64,000 nt of DNA from Bryopsis sp. KO-2023 (GCA_030272585.1 BSYQ01000011.1:744001-808000); one strand, 5' to 3'. Numbered from the stretch's first letter, positions 34,511-46,336 are shown. Notes: generated by a model not told the origin, from the letters alone. Numbers and translations: made by a program.

Positions 34511-36351
34511 AGAAAATTTGACTTTTGTTGCTTTTTGAAGGGGGTTTTGAATTGGGCGAATAGAGTGAGTGAGAGAGAGGCAAGGTCTAGATGGACCAGA
34601 GGGAGGGTTGTTTTTTTTTTGCTTTTTTTGGGGGAATTGGGGGGGGAGGGGGGGAGAGTTTTTTGAGGAAAGGGTCTAGAAGGAGGGGGTAAACAGATGA
34701 GGATGGGGTTAAAACAAGAGAAGCAAGAAAACAGAGTTGTGAAACTTTTTTTACCAGAGAATTGAAAAGAGAGAGAGAGAGAGAACCGAAGGAGTTCCAG
34801 GCTTGTGTGTGGGTTTCCATTTGAGCGGACCGGTTTTTCGATGTTTTTTTTTCCCATTCAAATAAATGTCGATTTGGATGGGTCCTTGTTCTTGAAAGCA
34901 CAGCAAGAGAAAGGCTTTTTTTTACTTCACGTTATTATGTTTTTGTTTTCCTTCGCCTTGGGAAAGGGAGGGGGGGGGGGGGGGGGGTAACCACACTGTT
35001 CGATTTTACATCCAGGGTTAGTGACCTAAATTAATGATGACCTTGTGTTGGAATCTCCTGGAGTCCAGGCACATGGTACATTGTGCCGGCGTTGTTTTAA
35101 ATCTTGTTTCTTGTGTACATCTATTTCTGTGTCTTTTTGGACGGAATTCTGTGTGTGTGTGTGAATTCCATCAATATGCTTTTCCAGAAACACCCAAGCA
35201 GGTTTTTTCATGATGGTCCAGGAAGCAAGTACGAAAGCTTGCATCTCTCCACTATATATATATATATAACTAATGGAGAAAGAGAAAATGACAATCCGAT
35301 AAGAATGGGGGAAATTGGATGGTGTAGATGCAACGATCATATCTCTCTGGGGCAGATGGTTTAGATAAAATGAAAAAAAATTAAAAAATGGAGAACGGAG
35401 AACGGAAATAGTCTTGGAACAGTGGGAAAAAAAAATGTCAATAGCAGCCAGAGGCGGCCATCCCCATCATGGAATATGGATACCATTTTATCGAGGGATG
35501 TAAGGGGGAATTTTCCCCCTGTTTCGAAACAGAGTCGCCCTTGAAACGCACTTACAGAACTACAAAGTGTCAGACATGCAATAGAACTAGTCAAGCGTTA
35601 GAACCCGCTGCTCTTCAAATGTTGGTTTTTCCAACTTTGTTCATTTTGTTGCCCACAATATTTCCACAGCATGAATAATTTCCGGGATTCTGTCATTCAT
35701 CTCGGACATTCACGTGTATATCACGTGAATCCAAAGTAAAAATCTTCCCTTCCCGTCTTCCCTCCCCCCCCCCAAAAAAAGAAAAACAATAATAAGTTAT
35801 GCACCCATTGGAATGTACCCAATTGAACTTATTCCGAATGCACCCAGGTAACAGCAATCAGCAAACAAAACCAAAAAAACGCCATACTGAACCTAGACCT
35901 GTAGCTAGCTAGCTGGATCGATTCCCAGGGGTGGGTCCTGCCACCCGCAGCCTGTTCTGTCAGAACACCACACCCTGGCTAGTCTTTTTTTCACTCTCTT
36001 CACCTTTTCCGTCCTTGGATCAGTTTCCTTTTTTGGATTTCCCAGTTTCGTTCGGGCACCAAAAAAAAATTTTGCAGACGGTTTTCGGCCAACAATGAGC
36101 ACATACGAAAGAGTTTGTAGGAGTGCAACCATCGCACGTCAACCGACGTCGCCCAGTGCTAGGAACCAACTGCTCTCCAACAAAAAACGAAAATATCAAT
36201 CACACACACAGGGAACACCTAAATGCTGTAAATGCTGAAAATGCTGTAAGTACTTTAAAGTAAAATTTTGCTGGGAAACAGAAGAGTCCAACTTCGAATT
36301 GACTCCAGGAATTATGCGCACCCAGTTCATTTGATTATTGACACAATGATA
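34511..36351. other. Spacer with homopolymer runs
   Basis: G-runs at 34638-34660 and 34968-34987, GT and TA microsatellites near 35150 and 35256, and a C10-A7 junction at 35764-35780. No supported gene. Confidence 0.45.
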
Positions 36352-38551
36352 TTAGGAACAGGAAGCGGCCATGATCAGAAGGGCCAACAACATGTTTCTC
36401 TATTTGAGATGAAATTTGAACGTTTGTTTTTATTTTCCCCATTGAGGAGGAAGAGAGGAGTCGTCAACGTTGCAAAGATCAACTTCGTTGAAAATACACA
36501 CCTGTACTGCAGCATCAGCATCAATTACTTCCTGCAAAAGCTCTTCATCTCGATACAGCTCTTCAAAAATTCCTACCAAGGTGTCGTTCCCTATCAAAAA
36601 GAAACCACAAGGGAAGTCATACTCAATGTCCTAAACACATCCCCCTCTTTGCACCCTCTCACCACCAAAAAACAAAAGATCACCTTCAGGGAATACAGAG
36701 AGTACAGTAACGTTCGCAAGCTTGGTGAAGTTCTTCGATTGTAGCACAGCAGCCGAGATGGCCTTCAGTGTAATAACATCCCCATCAATTTCTCTGGCCA
36801 CTGTCTTATTTAGCAACACCTCTCTGTCAACCCCTTCGAAGGTGAAACCCTTCGCCAGAGGAACAGGATCAGGAGCAAGAGTTAGAAATTCCACTAGCTC
36901 TTCCCTATCCCCCTCTAGCACGGCATTTTGGACGGTGTCGGTAACTTCTTCCGGGGGTAATGTTGAAATATCTCGAGGCGGGGGAGGTGGGACAGGAGAT
37001 GGGACAGGGGATGGGACAGGAGATGGTACAGGAGATGGCACAGGAGATGGCACAGGAGATGGCACAGGAGATGGCACAGGAGTTGGCACCGGGGATGGCA
37101 CTGGAGGAGGTGGGACTGCAGGTGGGACCGGAGATGGCACTGGAGACGGCTCTGGAGACGGCACCTGAGATGTGGCTCCAAGTAGAGTGGTTGGACGGGG
37201 AGGAGAGGGAGTGGTTGGTGGGGGAGGAGCTGGAGTTGCTGGTGGGGGAGGAGCTGGAGTTGCTGGTGGGGGAAGAGCAGGAGTTGCTGGTGGGGGAGGA
37301 GCAGGCGTTACTGGTGGGGGAGGAGCTGGAGTTGCTGGTGGGGGAGGAGGGACAGGAGCTGGGGTCGCTGGAGGCGGAGGAGGAATAGGTGGTGGTGGAG
37401 CTGGGGTTGCTGGAGGCGGAGGAGGGACAGGAGCTGGGGTCGCTGGAGGCGGAGGAGGAATAGGTGGTGGTGGAGCTGGGGTCGCTGGAGGCGGAGGAGG
37501 AATAGGTGGTGGTGGAGCTGGGGTCGCTGGAGGCGGAGGAGGAATAGGTGGTGGTGGAGCTGGGGTCGCTGGTGGCGGAGGAGGGACAGGTGGTGGTGGA
37601 GCTGGGGTCGCTGGAGGCGGAGGAGGGACAGGTGGTGGTGGAGCTGGGGTCGCTGGAGGCGGAGGAGGAATAGGTGGTGGTGGAGCTGGGGTCGCTGGTG
37701 GCGGAGGAGGAATAGGTGGTGGTGGAGCTGGGGTCGCTGGAGGCGGAGGAGGGATAGGTGGTGGTGGAGCTGGGGTCGCTGGAGGCGGAGGAGGAATAGG
37801 TGGTGGTGGAGCTGGGGTCGCTGGTGGCGGAGGAGGAATAGGTGGTGGTGGAGCTGGGGTCGCTGGAGGCGGAGGAGGGATAGGTGGTGGTGGAGCTGGG
37901 GTCGCTGGAGGCGGAGGAGGAATAGGTGGTGGTGGAGCTGGGGTCGCTGGAGGCGGAGGAGAAATAGGTGGTGGTGGAGCTGGGGTCGCTGGTGGCGGAG
38001 GAGGGATAGGAGCTGGGGTCGCTGGTGGTGGAGGAGCAGGGGTGGCTGGAGGTGGAGGAGCTGGAGTGGCTGGAGGTAGGGGAGAGGGAGTGTTTGGTGG
38101 GGGTGGAGAAGGAGTGGCTGGTGGGGGAGGAGAGGGAGTGGCTGGTGGGGGAGGAGAGGGAGTGGCTGGTGGGGGAGGAGAGGGAGTGGCTGGAACACTT
38201 GGGGGGGGGCTTTGACCTATGAACATGTGCAGAAGCAAATGCTTTGGAGACATGCTTGAGAGGATGGAAGGAGGACACAACCTGTAGTGAAGTGAAGATT
38301 CGGCAGGGCATTCTAAATGAGATCGCATAAAACAACTCCTAATTAAATTATCTCTTTTTTTATAGGGCCGTCTTCTGGAAATGCGACTTTCCTCGGTTCG
38401 CGAAATTGTTTTGGACCTGCGACATGAAAGCTCCCACTACATCTGATTTTGTTCCACCAAGAATATCTGCTGACTGAATTTCAGGAGATTTTCGAAAGTG
38501 CCTGTATGATTCTTGTAGAATGCATGATAAAGAGTAATGATTTTGTGAATT
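36352..38551 (-). CDS. Proline-rich repeat (extensin/pherophorin-like) surface protein, 5' partial
   Basis: Exons in gene order: 38551-38417, 38281-36684, 36590-36502 and a tentative last exon 36399-36352. The second exon encodes about 300 residues of PPPPATP(A/S)PPPPIP units, then SPVP repeats, then a globular acidic region (PEEVTDTVQNAVLEGDREEL). That region continues in phase into the third exon (LVGIFEELYRDEELLQEVI). The tentative last exon is a short hydrophobic tail (MLLALLIMAAS), which would suit a GPI signal. Such SPPPP arrays are hydroxyproline-rich glycoproteins of algal walls and matrix. Exon 1 (HFRKSPEIQSADILGGTKSD) enters exon 2 one base out of the repeat frame. The frames meet at a C9 run (38201-38209), so a single-base change there is likely. 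Further 5' exons were not found. Confidence 0.6.
37185..38190. repeat. GC-rich coding minisatellite of the proline-rich gene
   Basis: About 1 kb of near-perfect units on the + strand built from GGTGGTGGAGCTGGGGTCGC and GGAGGCGGAGGA blocks, mostly 57-60 bases apart in the centre and 36-39 at the edges. All unit lengths are multiples of three, so two frames stay open: Pro-rich and Ser/Thr-rich on the minus strand, and a Gly/Ala frame on the + strand. Only the proline frame continues into plausible globular sequence. Confidence 0.9.
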
Positions 38552-39063
38552 CTAGGGAAAAGAAGCATGACGAAAATCGACTCAACCCATGCGCAGCTAA
38601 TCGAGTTTTCGCCTGAAGCAAAAAAAGGCCTCTACCCCATGAAGAGAATAAAGTTACAACACGGCTACAATACTCTGTAAAAGTTTCTGGCAGATATTCG
38701 TGAACATGAGTATCCCGTGTCCAGTTGGAAAGGACACCAACAAAGATACAAACTGTAGAATAACTGCTGGCGGACAAAGTGTGGGTGCAGTAATAAACTT
38801 TCAGACAAAACTAACAATAATGCCTTGTGAATATTGCATTCAAGGACGCATTTAAACGCAAGGTAGGCAGGGTCCATTGCTGCAGACTCGGGGGAAAAAC
38901 TGGTGTTTTGTTTGTTGGGCACCGCGCCATTTTCGTTGGGAGCTCCAACCCCCCCCCAAAAATGAAAAAGAAATCACCATTTGTGAACATCGTGGCACCT
39001 TTCGACAGATTTCCAGGGTCTGAGCGGGCGCACTCGGCAATCTAATTCGAGGGTACATTTTAC

Positions 39064-39463
39064 AGATCGTGTGGCATTTGGGAGACCTTCGCGACTCTGT
39101 TTAAGAACGACTACACAAATCGGTGTACCTGGTGACGGCAAAATATTCAAAAATATTCCAGTATTCCTCGTCTGACTGGCAAACAAGTCAATGGACGACG
39201 AGCACCGCACAAAACAAAAAAACGCCGTCGTCGCCCATCCCAAGGCGTTTCCGCTCTCCTGAACTGCAATTTTTCCAGCCGAAGTGAAGGACGACGATGA
39301 GCTACCGCGGTTTCATGACGATTTCGAGGACTACGATTTTCTGGTGGCTGGTAGTCCCACTCTCGCGCGCGTTTCGAGACTCCTGTCGACCAGACGTACA
39401 CAAAGGGACGCCTTCGAGAAACGGAGACTTGTGGGACATGTACTGGGGGAAAGAGCCCAGTGA
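39064..39463 (+). CDS. Candidate exons of an unidentified protein
   Basis: An exon 39279-39463 follows a good acceptor (ATTTTTCCAG) and reads EVKDDDELPRFHDDFEDYDF, then a basic helix (STRRTQRDAFEKRR) to a stop at 39461. Upstream, an exon from an ACAG acceptor near 39064 to a G|GTGACG donor near 39130 has the right phase to join it. The joined peptide matches no family I know. A competing reading has an ATG at 39191 in the same frame as exon 2 but separated from it by one TGA. Real transcription is unproven. Confidence 0.35.
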
Positions 39464-40242
39464 TCACTGCTATGGAACGAGGGAGTGAAGATGAACTTTT
39501 CGCTGTGCGACACTAGTTTCGGTTCTCTGACCTGAGCAAGTAGAGAAGAGAGTCGCCAACAAGAAGGCCGTGGCCCGCAGTTTCGGCGACATCATCGGCT
39601 GCAAAGACTGGAGCACTCGGGCTTCACGTTTATTGCAATACAACCAATTGGATATTGCTTTTGTCTCTGCGGTCAGGGGTGGTGTCGGCACGAGCGCGGT
39701 TAGTAGTGACCAGCGTGTCTGTGTTCTTTCCCCTGGTGGTGAGCAACGGACAGGAGTGAAGTTACTAGTGTCTTCTGCGGTCTTCGTCTGCGTGGTGCGC
39801 AGGGTTCGACTGGCATGGTGGTCCAGTGGACTGAATCGTCGACAGCCCCGCCCTCTCCTTGCCAGTCAAAACTTCCTATTCTGTTCTTCATTTCAACTCG
39901 CGGTTCTTGTGATCTGAAAGCCTGGGATCGAAATGCCGCAGTCTTAACATGGAACGTTTTAACATGGACCGCTGAGCGAGAGCCTGTGAAACCCATGTAA
40001 CACATCCACCACATCCAGTCCATTTCGCAAAACGTTGCATTTACAACCCCATCAGGACGATTTACCGGTTATGGGGGGACACCATCAGGACAACAGCTGC
40101 AGTCGTACTGCAGCTTGTGGAGTTACTGGCGTTAAGAGGTGTTTCCCTCGGGCTCAGCGAGTCCCCCCGCGAGTATCCGAGACGGCGGCTCTGTTACACA
40201 ATATCTCCCCACCCCAAGCCATAACCCTCCTTCGGTTTCAGG

Positions 40243-41296
40243 ATGTCCGAACAAGAAATCGTGTACTCGGATTACTACAACGATGACGAGTTCGAGTATC
40301 GGTGCGCATAAAGACAGCGTACCTGGAGCTCCAGAGGGGATAGCGCTTACAAGAAGTTCTTAGAAAGTGGATGAAGTGTTGATTCACGTGGCTCGAATAT
40401 TCTTGCTTGAAGCCCGTAACATCGTGAAACCGAACCTGTTGAGGAAACAAAAGAAACACTGTCAGCCGATGCATCTGTCTTCCTCTTCAGCGAAGCCAAC
40501 CCTGCGTGTCGTTTCTTCCTCTTGGGGATGAGGTGGTGTGGTGCGGATTTCCTTGCTGAAAAGACGTTACTTTCATGACAGGCACGTCATCTTGCCCAAA
40601 GACCGAGTTCACAAGGTGCCCAAGGACAGGCTCTTGCACGAGGTGAGCTTGGGTGGAATCCCCACCGTTTTTTGAGTTGCGGTGCTTCGGGCGTCTGGAT
40701 TTTCGACAGTCCGCAAGAATAACTTGTTGCCCACATTTTCCTTGCATCCATCAACGAAACGTAGTGATTTTTTTTCCCCTGTGAAATTAACAATTGAGGG
40801 GGAGGAATATCCTTGCTGGTCTGTATGATATATTCGTTTTTTCTCTATTGCACAGACTGTTGAGAAGAATGTGACCCTTGTGGTGTACTGCTGATGTTTC
40901 ATTTGTTGCAGTCTGAATGGAGAGGCATTGGAGTTAGGATGTCCAAGGGCTGGACCCATTACGCCATCCACCCCCCAGAGTTGCACATTTTGCTTTTCAA
41001 GTAAGAAAAGTTCTCTTTTTCGAGATCCAATGTATATGCATGAAGTAATGGAGTTTATCAATGTTCATTTTCGCACCCAAGTTTTCAATCCTGCATTGCC
41101 CAGGTAAGCTCTTGGCCATCCCGAAAATTGGACGAAGAACTTGCTCTGAGAAATGTTGACTTTTCACCATGGCAGGCGTTTGAGGAATTTTGGGAAGCTT
41201 CCAGTTCACGTGCAAGAGTCTTTCATGAAAGCTTCGGAGGAAAGCATCAAGTGCAGAAATATTCAACAAGAGAGAGGCAAAGGGGGATGGCCCTGA
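40243..41296 (+). CDS. CKS1: Cyclin-dependent kinase regulatory subunit
   Basis: Exons 40243-40301, 40582-40642, 40912-41000 and 41176-41296 join in phase, giving 109 residues. The first 70 are a typical CKS fold: [20 protein letters not shown], then [15 protein letters not shown], then [20 protein letters not shown]. These keep the anion-pocket residues (EYRHV, the SKGW element) and the CDK-facing HxPEPH-like loop as HPPELH. CKS proteins bind CDKs and phosphorylated substrates to promote multisite phosphorylation. The last coding AA is followed by GTAAGA, so intron retention would stop the protein at 70 residues right after LLFK; splicing adds a 39-residue tail rich in Glu/Lys. The start ATG is one base after a CAG acceptor, so a 5' UTR intron is likely. 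Identity is certain; the tail is less so. Confidence 0.92.
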
Positions 41297-42547
41297 GGAA
41301 AAACCTGTCGTATTTCTCGATTACATAAATCGGCAGCAGACTGTAAATACAGAAGCCCCCCCTAAAAATTCTACGTTTGATGAAGGGGGGTTAGAGGTGG
41401 GGGGGGGAGGCATTGGGCAGCATCTAAGACATCAAAGGTTTTTTCATATCAAATTACGAAAAGAAACAGGCATGGGGAAGCTAGATTTGAAGTCTGTACA
41501 TACATGCATAGAAGAGCATGTCAGTTTCTCCTTGGCTGCAATGTATATATTACTATATGGAGGGGGGGGGGGTTGAGTAAGCCAGGTAAAAGGCAAAAGA
41601 GGCAGGTTTGTGACAATGAAAAGAGTGGTTATAGTATGGAGGGCTATGGATATGTATATATGGAGGGAAAGACTGTTATGTCTGGGAATAGATATCAAAG
41701 CAGGGGTTCTTGTTGTGGGGTCGGCAGTTTCAATTTCTGGATCCCCTGAAGATCAGTCTTGTAACCCAAAGTTTTGCTACTTTCGTTCTTGTTTCGGACA
41801 AAAAAGACCCTGTCTGTTGCTCAACTTCGGTCCACCGTTTCCAATGACCTGACTGACGGCTCCATTATCAATCTACTTTACAAAAAGGCCTCACTCTCCT
41901 GTATTCTGTCTGCAGTACATGTACAGGATGCAATCAACATTACCCACATTGCATCTGGTTATTCCGGTTGACAGACTGCAGTCTATTGTTCCACCACAAA
42001 ATCCATGTATCCTTACATTCTATCCAGATGTCTTTTGCGTCTTGTTTATTTCAACTTCTAATCTCAACTGGCATTCACAACCAGCTTTTCCTAAAAACTC
42101 CACAGCTCAACAACTGCATCATCAAAAACTACCTATCCAGTCTGACCCCTTTTTACTCCCCCTGGCACACCACTGCAGACCAAAGACCTCTTCTTCTTTA
42201 ATTACTACTCCAACTCAAGCATTCTCTCGGGGTGGGTTTTCTTGGGATGGTAACGAAAAAAGAAACAAGAATTGGATTCTTCGTTTCCTTACTTCTTAAA
42301 ACAGTTCTTCCAAATCAGTCATCTATTATGTCAACTGTTTTACACCATTCTCATTCCTGTCATCTGATCCACCTTCTTTGAGCCCCTGTAACCTGCTTTA
42401 ATTTTTTGCACCAATTAAAGCTGGCAGTTTGTGTCGAACCCTCTGTCCTTTATCCATTTCCTCTCCAATAATCATTCCCAGCATCGTCGCAATTCAGAGT
42501 GTTAAAAATCGTGCAGCGACCAGCACACACCGATCCGATCGAGAGAC
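41297..42547. other. Spacer between CKS1 and PSMG3
   Basis: Contains G-runs near 41400 and 41560 and a GTATATA-rich stretch. No gene supported. Confidence 0.5.
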
Positions 42548-43471
42548 ATGGAGGCCGCTTCGACTCGCTTCCCTGTGCGGACACGAGCATTTCAGATTTC
42601 GGTGGAAGATGTCCCGACTGAATTTTTGCTGAACGGCTACTCGAACCGGATTCTCGTGGTGGCGACGCAAACAGGAACGTTCGGAACGGTGTTGCAGGCG
42701 AAGTAAGGTCGGGCGGCACATGGACGAGTAAAGGTTTTGGGGATCCCTCTTAATTTTGGGGGATCTTTTCTTTTCTTTTTTTGTCATGATCTGTTGCAAC
42801 AGTCCACCATGCTCATGATGCTTTTGCTTTGGATATTTTCAAGGTGTTTTTCATTCACGGCTGAATCCCCTGCACCATGGAAATGAATCCTCAACTCTCG
42901 ATCCACATTCAAATCCTTGCTTTTTTTTATCATCGAAAGAAATCTGTTGTCCACAGAAATGCACCGATGTGGTGGAATTGGGAAATGTCATAATCGTACT
43001 TTCCATAATCGGTTGCCTTGATCGAAAACCAAAGAGGGACAGTTTTTTGTCTTTCTTTTATATAATACAGAGCGGAACCATCTTTTGATGGGGAAACCAC
43101 ATTTTCTGTTTCGACATTGATGGGGAAGCGGGACGAAGAAGAGTTGACCATTTGTGCCAGACGGATTATCGAGAGCGCAGCCCAACAAGGGTGCAACAAG
43201 TGAGGACAATGCATTATTGGAATCTGGAATCGATGTTTTTTAGGGAAGAACAGCGCTCCATCGTTGAACTGCAGAAATGAGTGGGTGACCCAGGAATATT
43301 GTCTAATATTTCATGTTGAGAGTGTTTTTTCGTAAAGAGATCGTGGTTGCGTTTACTTTGGTGATGGGTTCCGTTGACAGACCCTTCACAATTTGCTTGG
43401 GTGCAAAAAGGCTTACATTGAAGGGGGTGAAATCCATCGTGGATGCTGTTTTGGAGAACAGAGTTTGGTGA
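42548..43471 (+). CDS. PSMG3: Proteasome assembly chaperone 3
   Basis: Exons 42548-42702, 43071-43199 and 43321-43471 give 144 residues; human PSMG3 is about 122. Exon 1 has the first strands FQISVEDVPTEFLL and ILVVATQTGTFGTVLQAK. Exon 2 has TTFSVSTLMGKRDEEELTIC and a helix ARRIIESAAQQG. Exon 3 ends IVVAFTLVMG...LKGVKSIVDAVLENRVW, matching the family's LLAMAL...LREVIRVCQVW end. PSMG3 pairs with PSMG4 and guides alpha-ring assembly of the 20S proteasome. The donor of exon 1 (AA|GTAAGG) would give an immediate stop if unspliced. The third-exon acceptor (TTGAG, 43320) is weak but is the only one that keeps phase and family alignment. Confidence 0.82.
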
Positions 43472-44566
43472 AGCCCATAGTCCATCGAATCGGAACGCAC
43501 TCTGTATACTCCTGCTTTGAGATATTCGAGTTTCCAGGGGGGCTTTTGTGGAGGATTGGGCGTAATGGTCTGGGGTTTGAATCTTGGTGGAGATCTGTCA
43601 TCACTGGGTCATGCTGCTTGGGGGGTGCATAGGTTGGATAGAATGCAAACCACCCCAGCTCCACCATAATCGACTTGTAATTTCTCATGGCAGTTTGTAA
43701 GTTTTCTTTCGAACAACATTTTAAAAGGTTATCCATGTTCCCTTCCGTACTCTCTTTATACACCGAACCCAAACTGACTCAACCCAACCACTTCTAACAC
43801 CTCCAACTCATTTCAACCATCCTCATTTCTCATTGCAGTTTGTAAGCAAGGGAAGCCCGCACATACAGCCAGATTCCTCATGATCTCACTGAGCGATAGG
43901 AAAACGGAATTCCACCATGAGAAATGCAAAGCCCTGCCCCAACTTTGCACATTGTTTTGCCCAATTCACCTCTCGCTATTATTAGTACAACAAGAAAACC
44001 AGCAGCTGTGAACAGTGTGAGGCCACAGGGTGTCAACACAAGAAATGGAAACAAATGGAGATCTGGGTGTCACTGCAAACTAGCAATTCAAGGATCTTTT
44101 CTTTCGATAAAGGTCATCAACACCTGGTTGTTTAAATATGAACAAGAAAACAGAACCCCAGCACCCACCACCGTCTGCAATAGGCACCACCATAAATCGG
44201 TACTCGAATCCCAAAATAATGAATACGCAAATATAGCAGAGGCGCTTCCCCCCTGCCCCCACCAACCGTCCTATGAAATCGGTGAAATATGTAAATAAAA
44301 AAAAAACTCAGAGGGAGTTCCCTGTCAACCGAAACCCTGTGCACAATCCTGCACAAGAAAATAAAGGATGAAAAAATAAAAGTAAAAAAAAAACACCAGC
44401 AGAGTTTTCTACTGGACTTCTCAGCTTCAATTTCAAAAAAACATGCATCTGCAACACATATAGGCACTGGTGCATTCTCATGGCACACCCCTGCTCCTGC
44501 TCTTTTCAGCGATTGTGATTTTTTCTTTCTTTCCGTTCAAAACTGCGCGTTTCGTTTTTTTTCTTC
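43472..44566. other. Spacer downstream of PSMG3
   Basis: I see no gene. A GGGTTTGAATC word at 43572 resembles a polymerase III B box. Confidence 0.45.
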
Positions 44567-46336
44567 TCAGAATGGCAAACTAAATGCTCCGCTGTCTTCG
44601 CTGAACTCCACCGGAAGTTCATCCCTGGCCCATTGGCGGAGACCCCCTTTAACGTGGTTCACATTTTTGAAGCCGGCATTTTGCATCCGGTAAACGGCTT
44701 TCAACGACCTGGATTGAGTGCCAAACTCCAGGCCTTTCTTACTCTCCAAGGAGCCTCCGTTGGTGTCCACCACATAGATTTCCTTGTCTTTGGGGATGGT
44801 GGCTTCCACTTGCTCGAGCCAAGCTGGGTTCAACTCTGTGTGAGAAAAACAACAACAATTCTTGGCCACTTGCCAGAATCCAATGGAGTGTGGGTTCAAC
44901 ACAGCTGAAAAACACTGGGATTGATGGGGAAAACCAGGGCCAGCATCTTATAATAATCAAATAAACACGTAAAAATTCTGTTAATAAAACTCTAAAACTC
45001 TATTAGTGATAGTTTTTATTTGTTAGGACAATTAGGGAACGCGATCAATGGTCAAGAATCAGCCCCACAACACCACACGGAATGCGAATGAAATTCCAAT
45101 GGCATTGGTCGAAAATCGATTGAAATATTTACTCAGGCCAAAACCAGCGGTCACAAACTTCATAACGGATGCAACCTCAATGTACCGATTTTCAACACAT
45201 CAGGCTTTCTTCTTTAAATCCCCTCACATTCTGTTTATATTCAGTGAACAAAACAAGCTGTTTTTCTCCTTTTCTGGCACATCTAGACAGCCAATCTTAC
45301 CAGTCCCTTCCACACCAAAAGCAGCAAAACCTGCTCTTCTCATTGTTTTTGGAATGGACCAGCCCTCAATGGGTTGATAAAGAGGTATTTGAACACTTCC
45401 ATCCACCTTCATGGAGCTGTTGGCCATGCTGACATCCAGCAAAATAATTCTGCACAGAACAAAAACATCAATCTTCAGTCACACAGGTGCCCCCCCCGAC
45501 CAAAACTCCAAAACTGCAGACAGTTTTCTTCTCTTTCTGGGATGAAAGCGCAAAAAACCACCACACCATATTCTGCCCATTCTTTCACCAAAAGGGACTT
45601 TGTTGTTTTCCAGATTCAATGGGTCAGTCTGCACCACCAGGGTCCATGCATCTTTTCTCAGGATCCCCTTCTCTTATCAGTTTTCAGCCTGATGCCCCCC
45701 CCCCCCAAAAAAAAAAAAGAAAAAAGAAAAAAATCATTAATTCCCGGAAAAAAAAGCCTTACCCCTTGTTGAGTTTCTTAGCAACCAGCTCGGGCTCCAA
45801 GGATTGGGTGCCTCTCTCGATCAGTTTTGGGTAGATCTCCCTCCAGCTGTCAGGTTCTTTCAGCACTTTGGAAAGGTAGGGGGACATGGCAAAAGTTCCA
45901 AGGAAGGATACCAAGGTGGCCGACAGCACCACGCTGGTCCAAAAGAAACCCACTTCGGGGTCCACCAATCCTTCAAACTGATATACATCAAACCCGATTT
46001 TCGCGTTCACACACAGATCACGGCGGCCTCGGTTCCGGACTGCATGGAAAATGGAAGAAATCGACCGAAGTCAAATTCAGGGAAGCCAGAAAAAATCTAG
46101 AATCCACCATTGGGCTGCTCATTCTGCAATGATGGTGGATCGAAAGGAACCTTTTTCCACACTTCGTGGGTTGGGACCGCCAATTTGGTCGAGTTTGTTT
46201 GCTTGAAGATGGCAGTACCTACGACTGGGGACGTCCTCGTTAACCGAGTGCCGCTCAGAAACGAGTGTCGTTGGAGAGGTTTGCAGGCTTGCGCTGTGGA
46301 GGGGGCCATCCTGGTGGAAGTCGCGGCGCAAGACAT
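44567..46336 (-). CDS. Plastid rhodanese-like membrane protein lacking the catalytic Cys
   Basis: Exons 46336-46108, 46039-45763, 45449-45301 and 44835-44567 join in phase, giving 307 residues. Residues 1-90 are Ser/Thr/Arg/Ala-rich (MSCAATSTRMAPSTAQACKP ... RNRGRRDLCVNA), a chloroplast transit peptide without a preceding signal peptide. A hydrophobic segment follows (VGFFWTSVVLSATLVSFLGT), likely a thylakoid or envelope anchor. The rhodanese domain spans about 165-300: ILLDVSM, IPLYQPIEGWS, IYVVDTNGGSLES, QSRSLKAVYRMQNAGFKNV and HVKGGLRQWARDELP. At the active-site loop, where catalytic members have Cys, this protein reads VVDTNGG, so sulfur transfer is unlikely; a scaffold or sensor role is possible. 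It is shared with plant plastid rhodanese-like proteins by layout. The second donor (GG|GTAAGG) also creates a stop if retained. It faces histone H2A, divergently transcribed. Confidence 0.85.
45695..45718. repeat. C12-A12 homopolymer junction
   Basis: In the second intron of the rhodanese gene, C-run then A-run on the + strand, opposite to the gene. Confidence 0.8.

Noticed and set aside
37172-38215. 347-codon Gly/Ala-rich frame on the + strand
   Set aside because: Antisense reading of the proline-rich minisatellite. It has no flanking globular sequence or splice support.
36905-38335. Ser/Thr-rich 476-codon minus frame as the main product
   Set aside because: It ends in an arbitrary basic tail right after the repeats, while the proline frame runs on into plausible acidic globular sequence and a phase-matched next exon. 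Kept only as the possible upstream frame before the C9 run.
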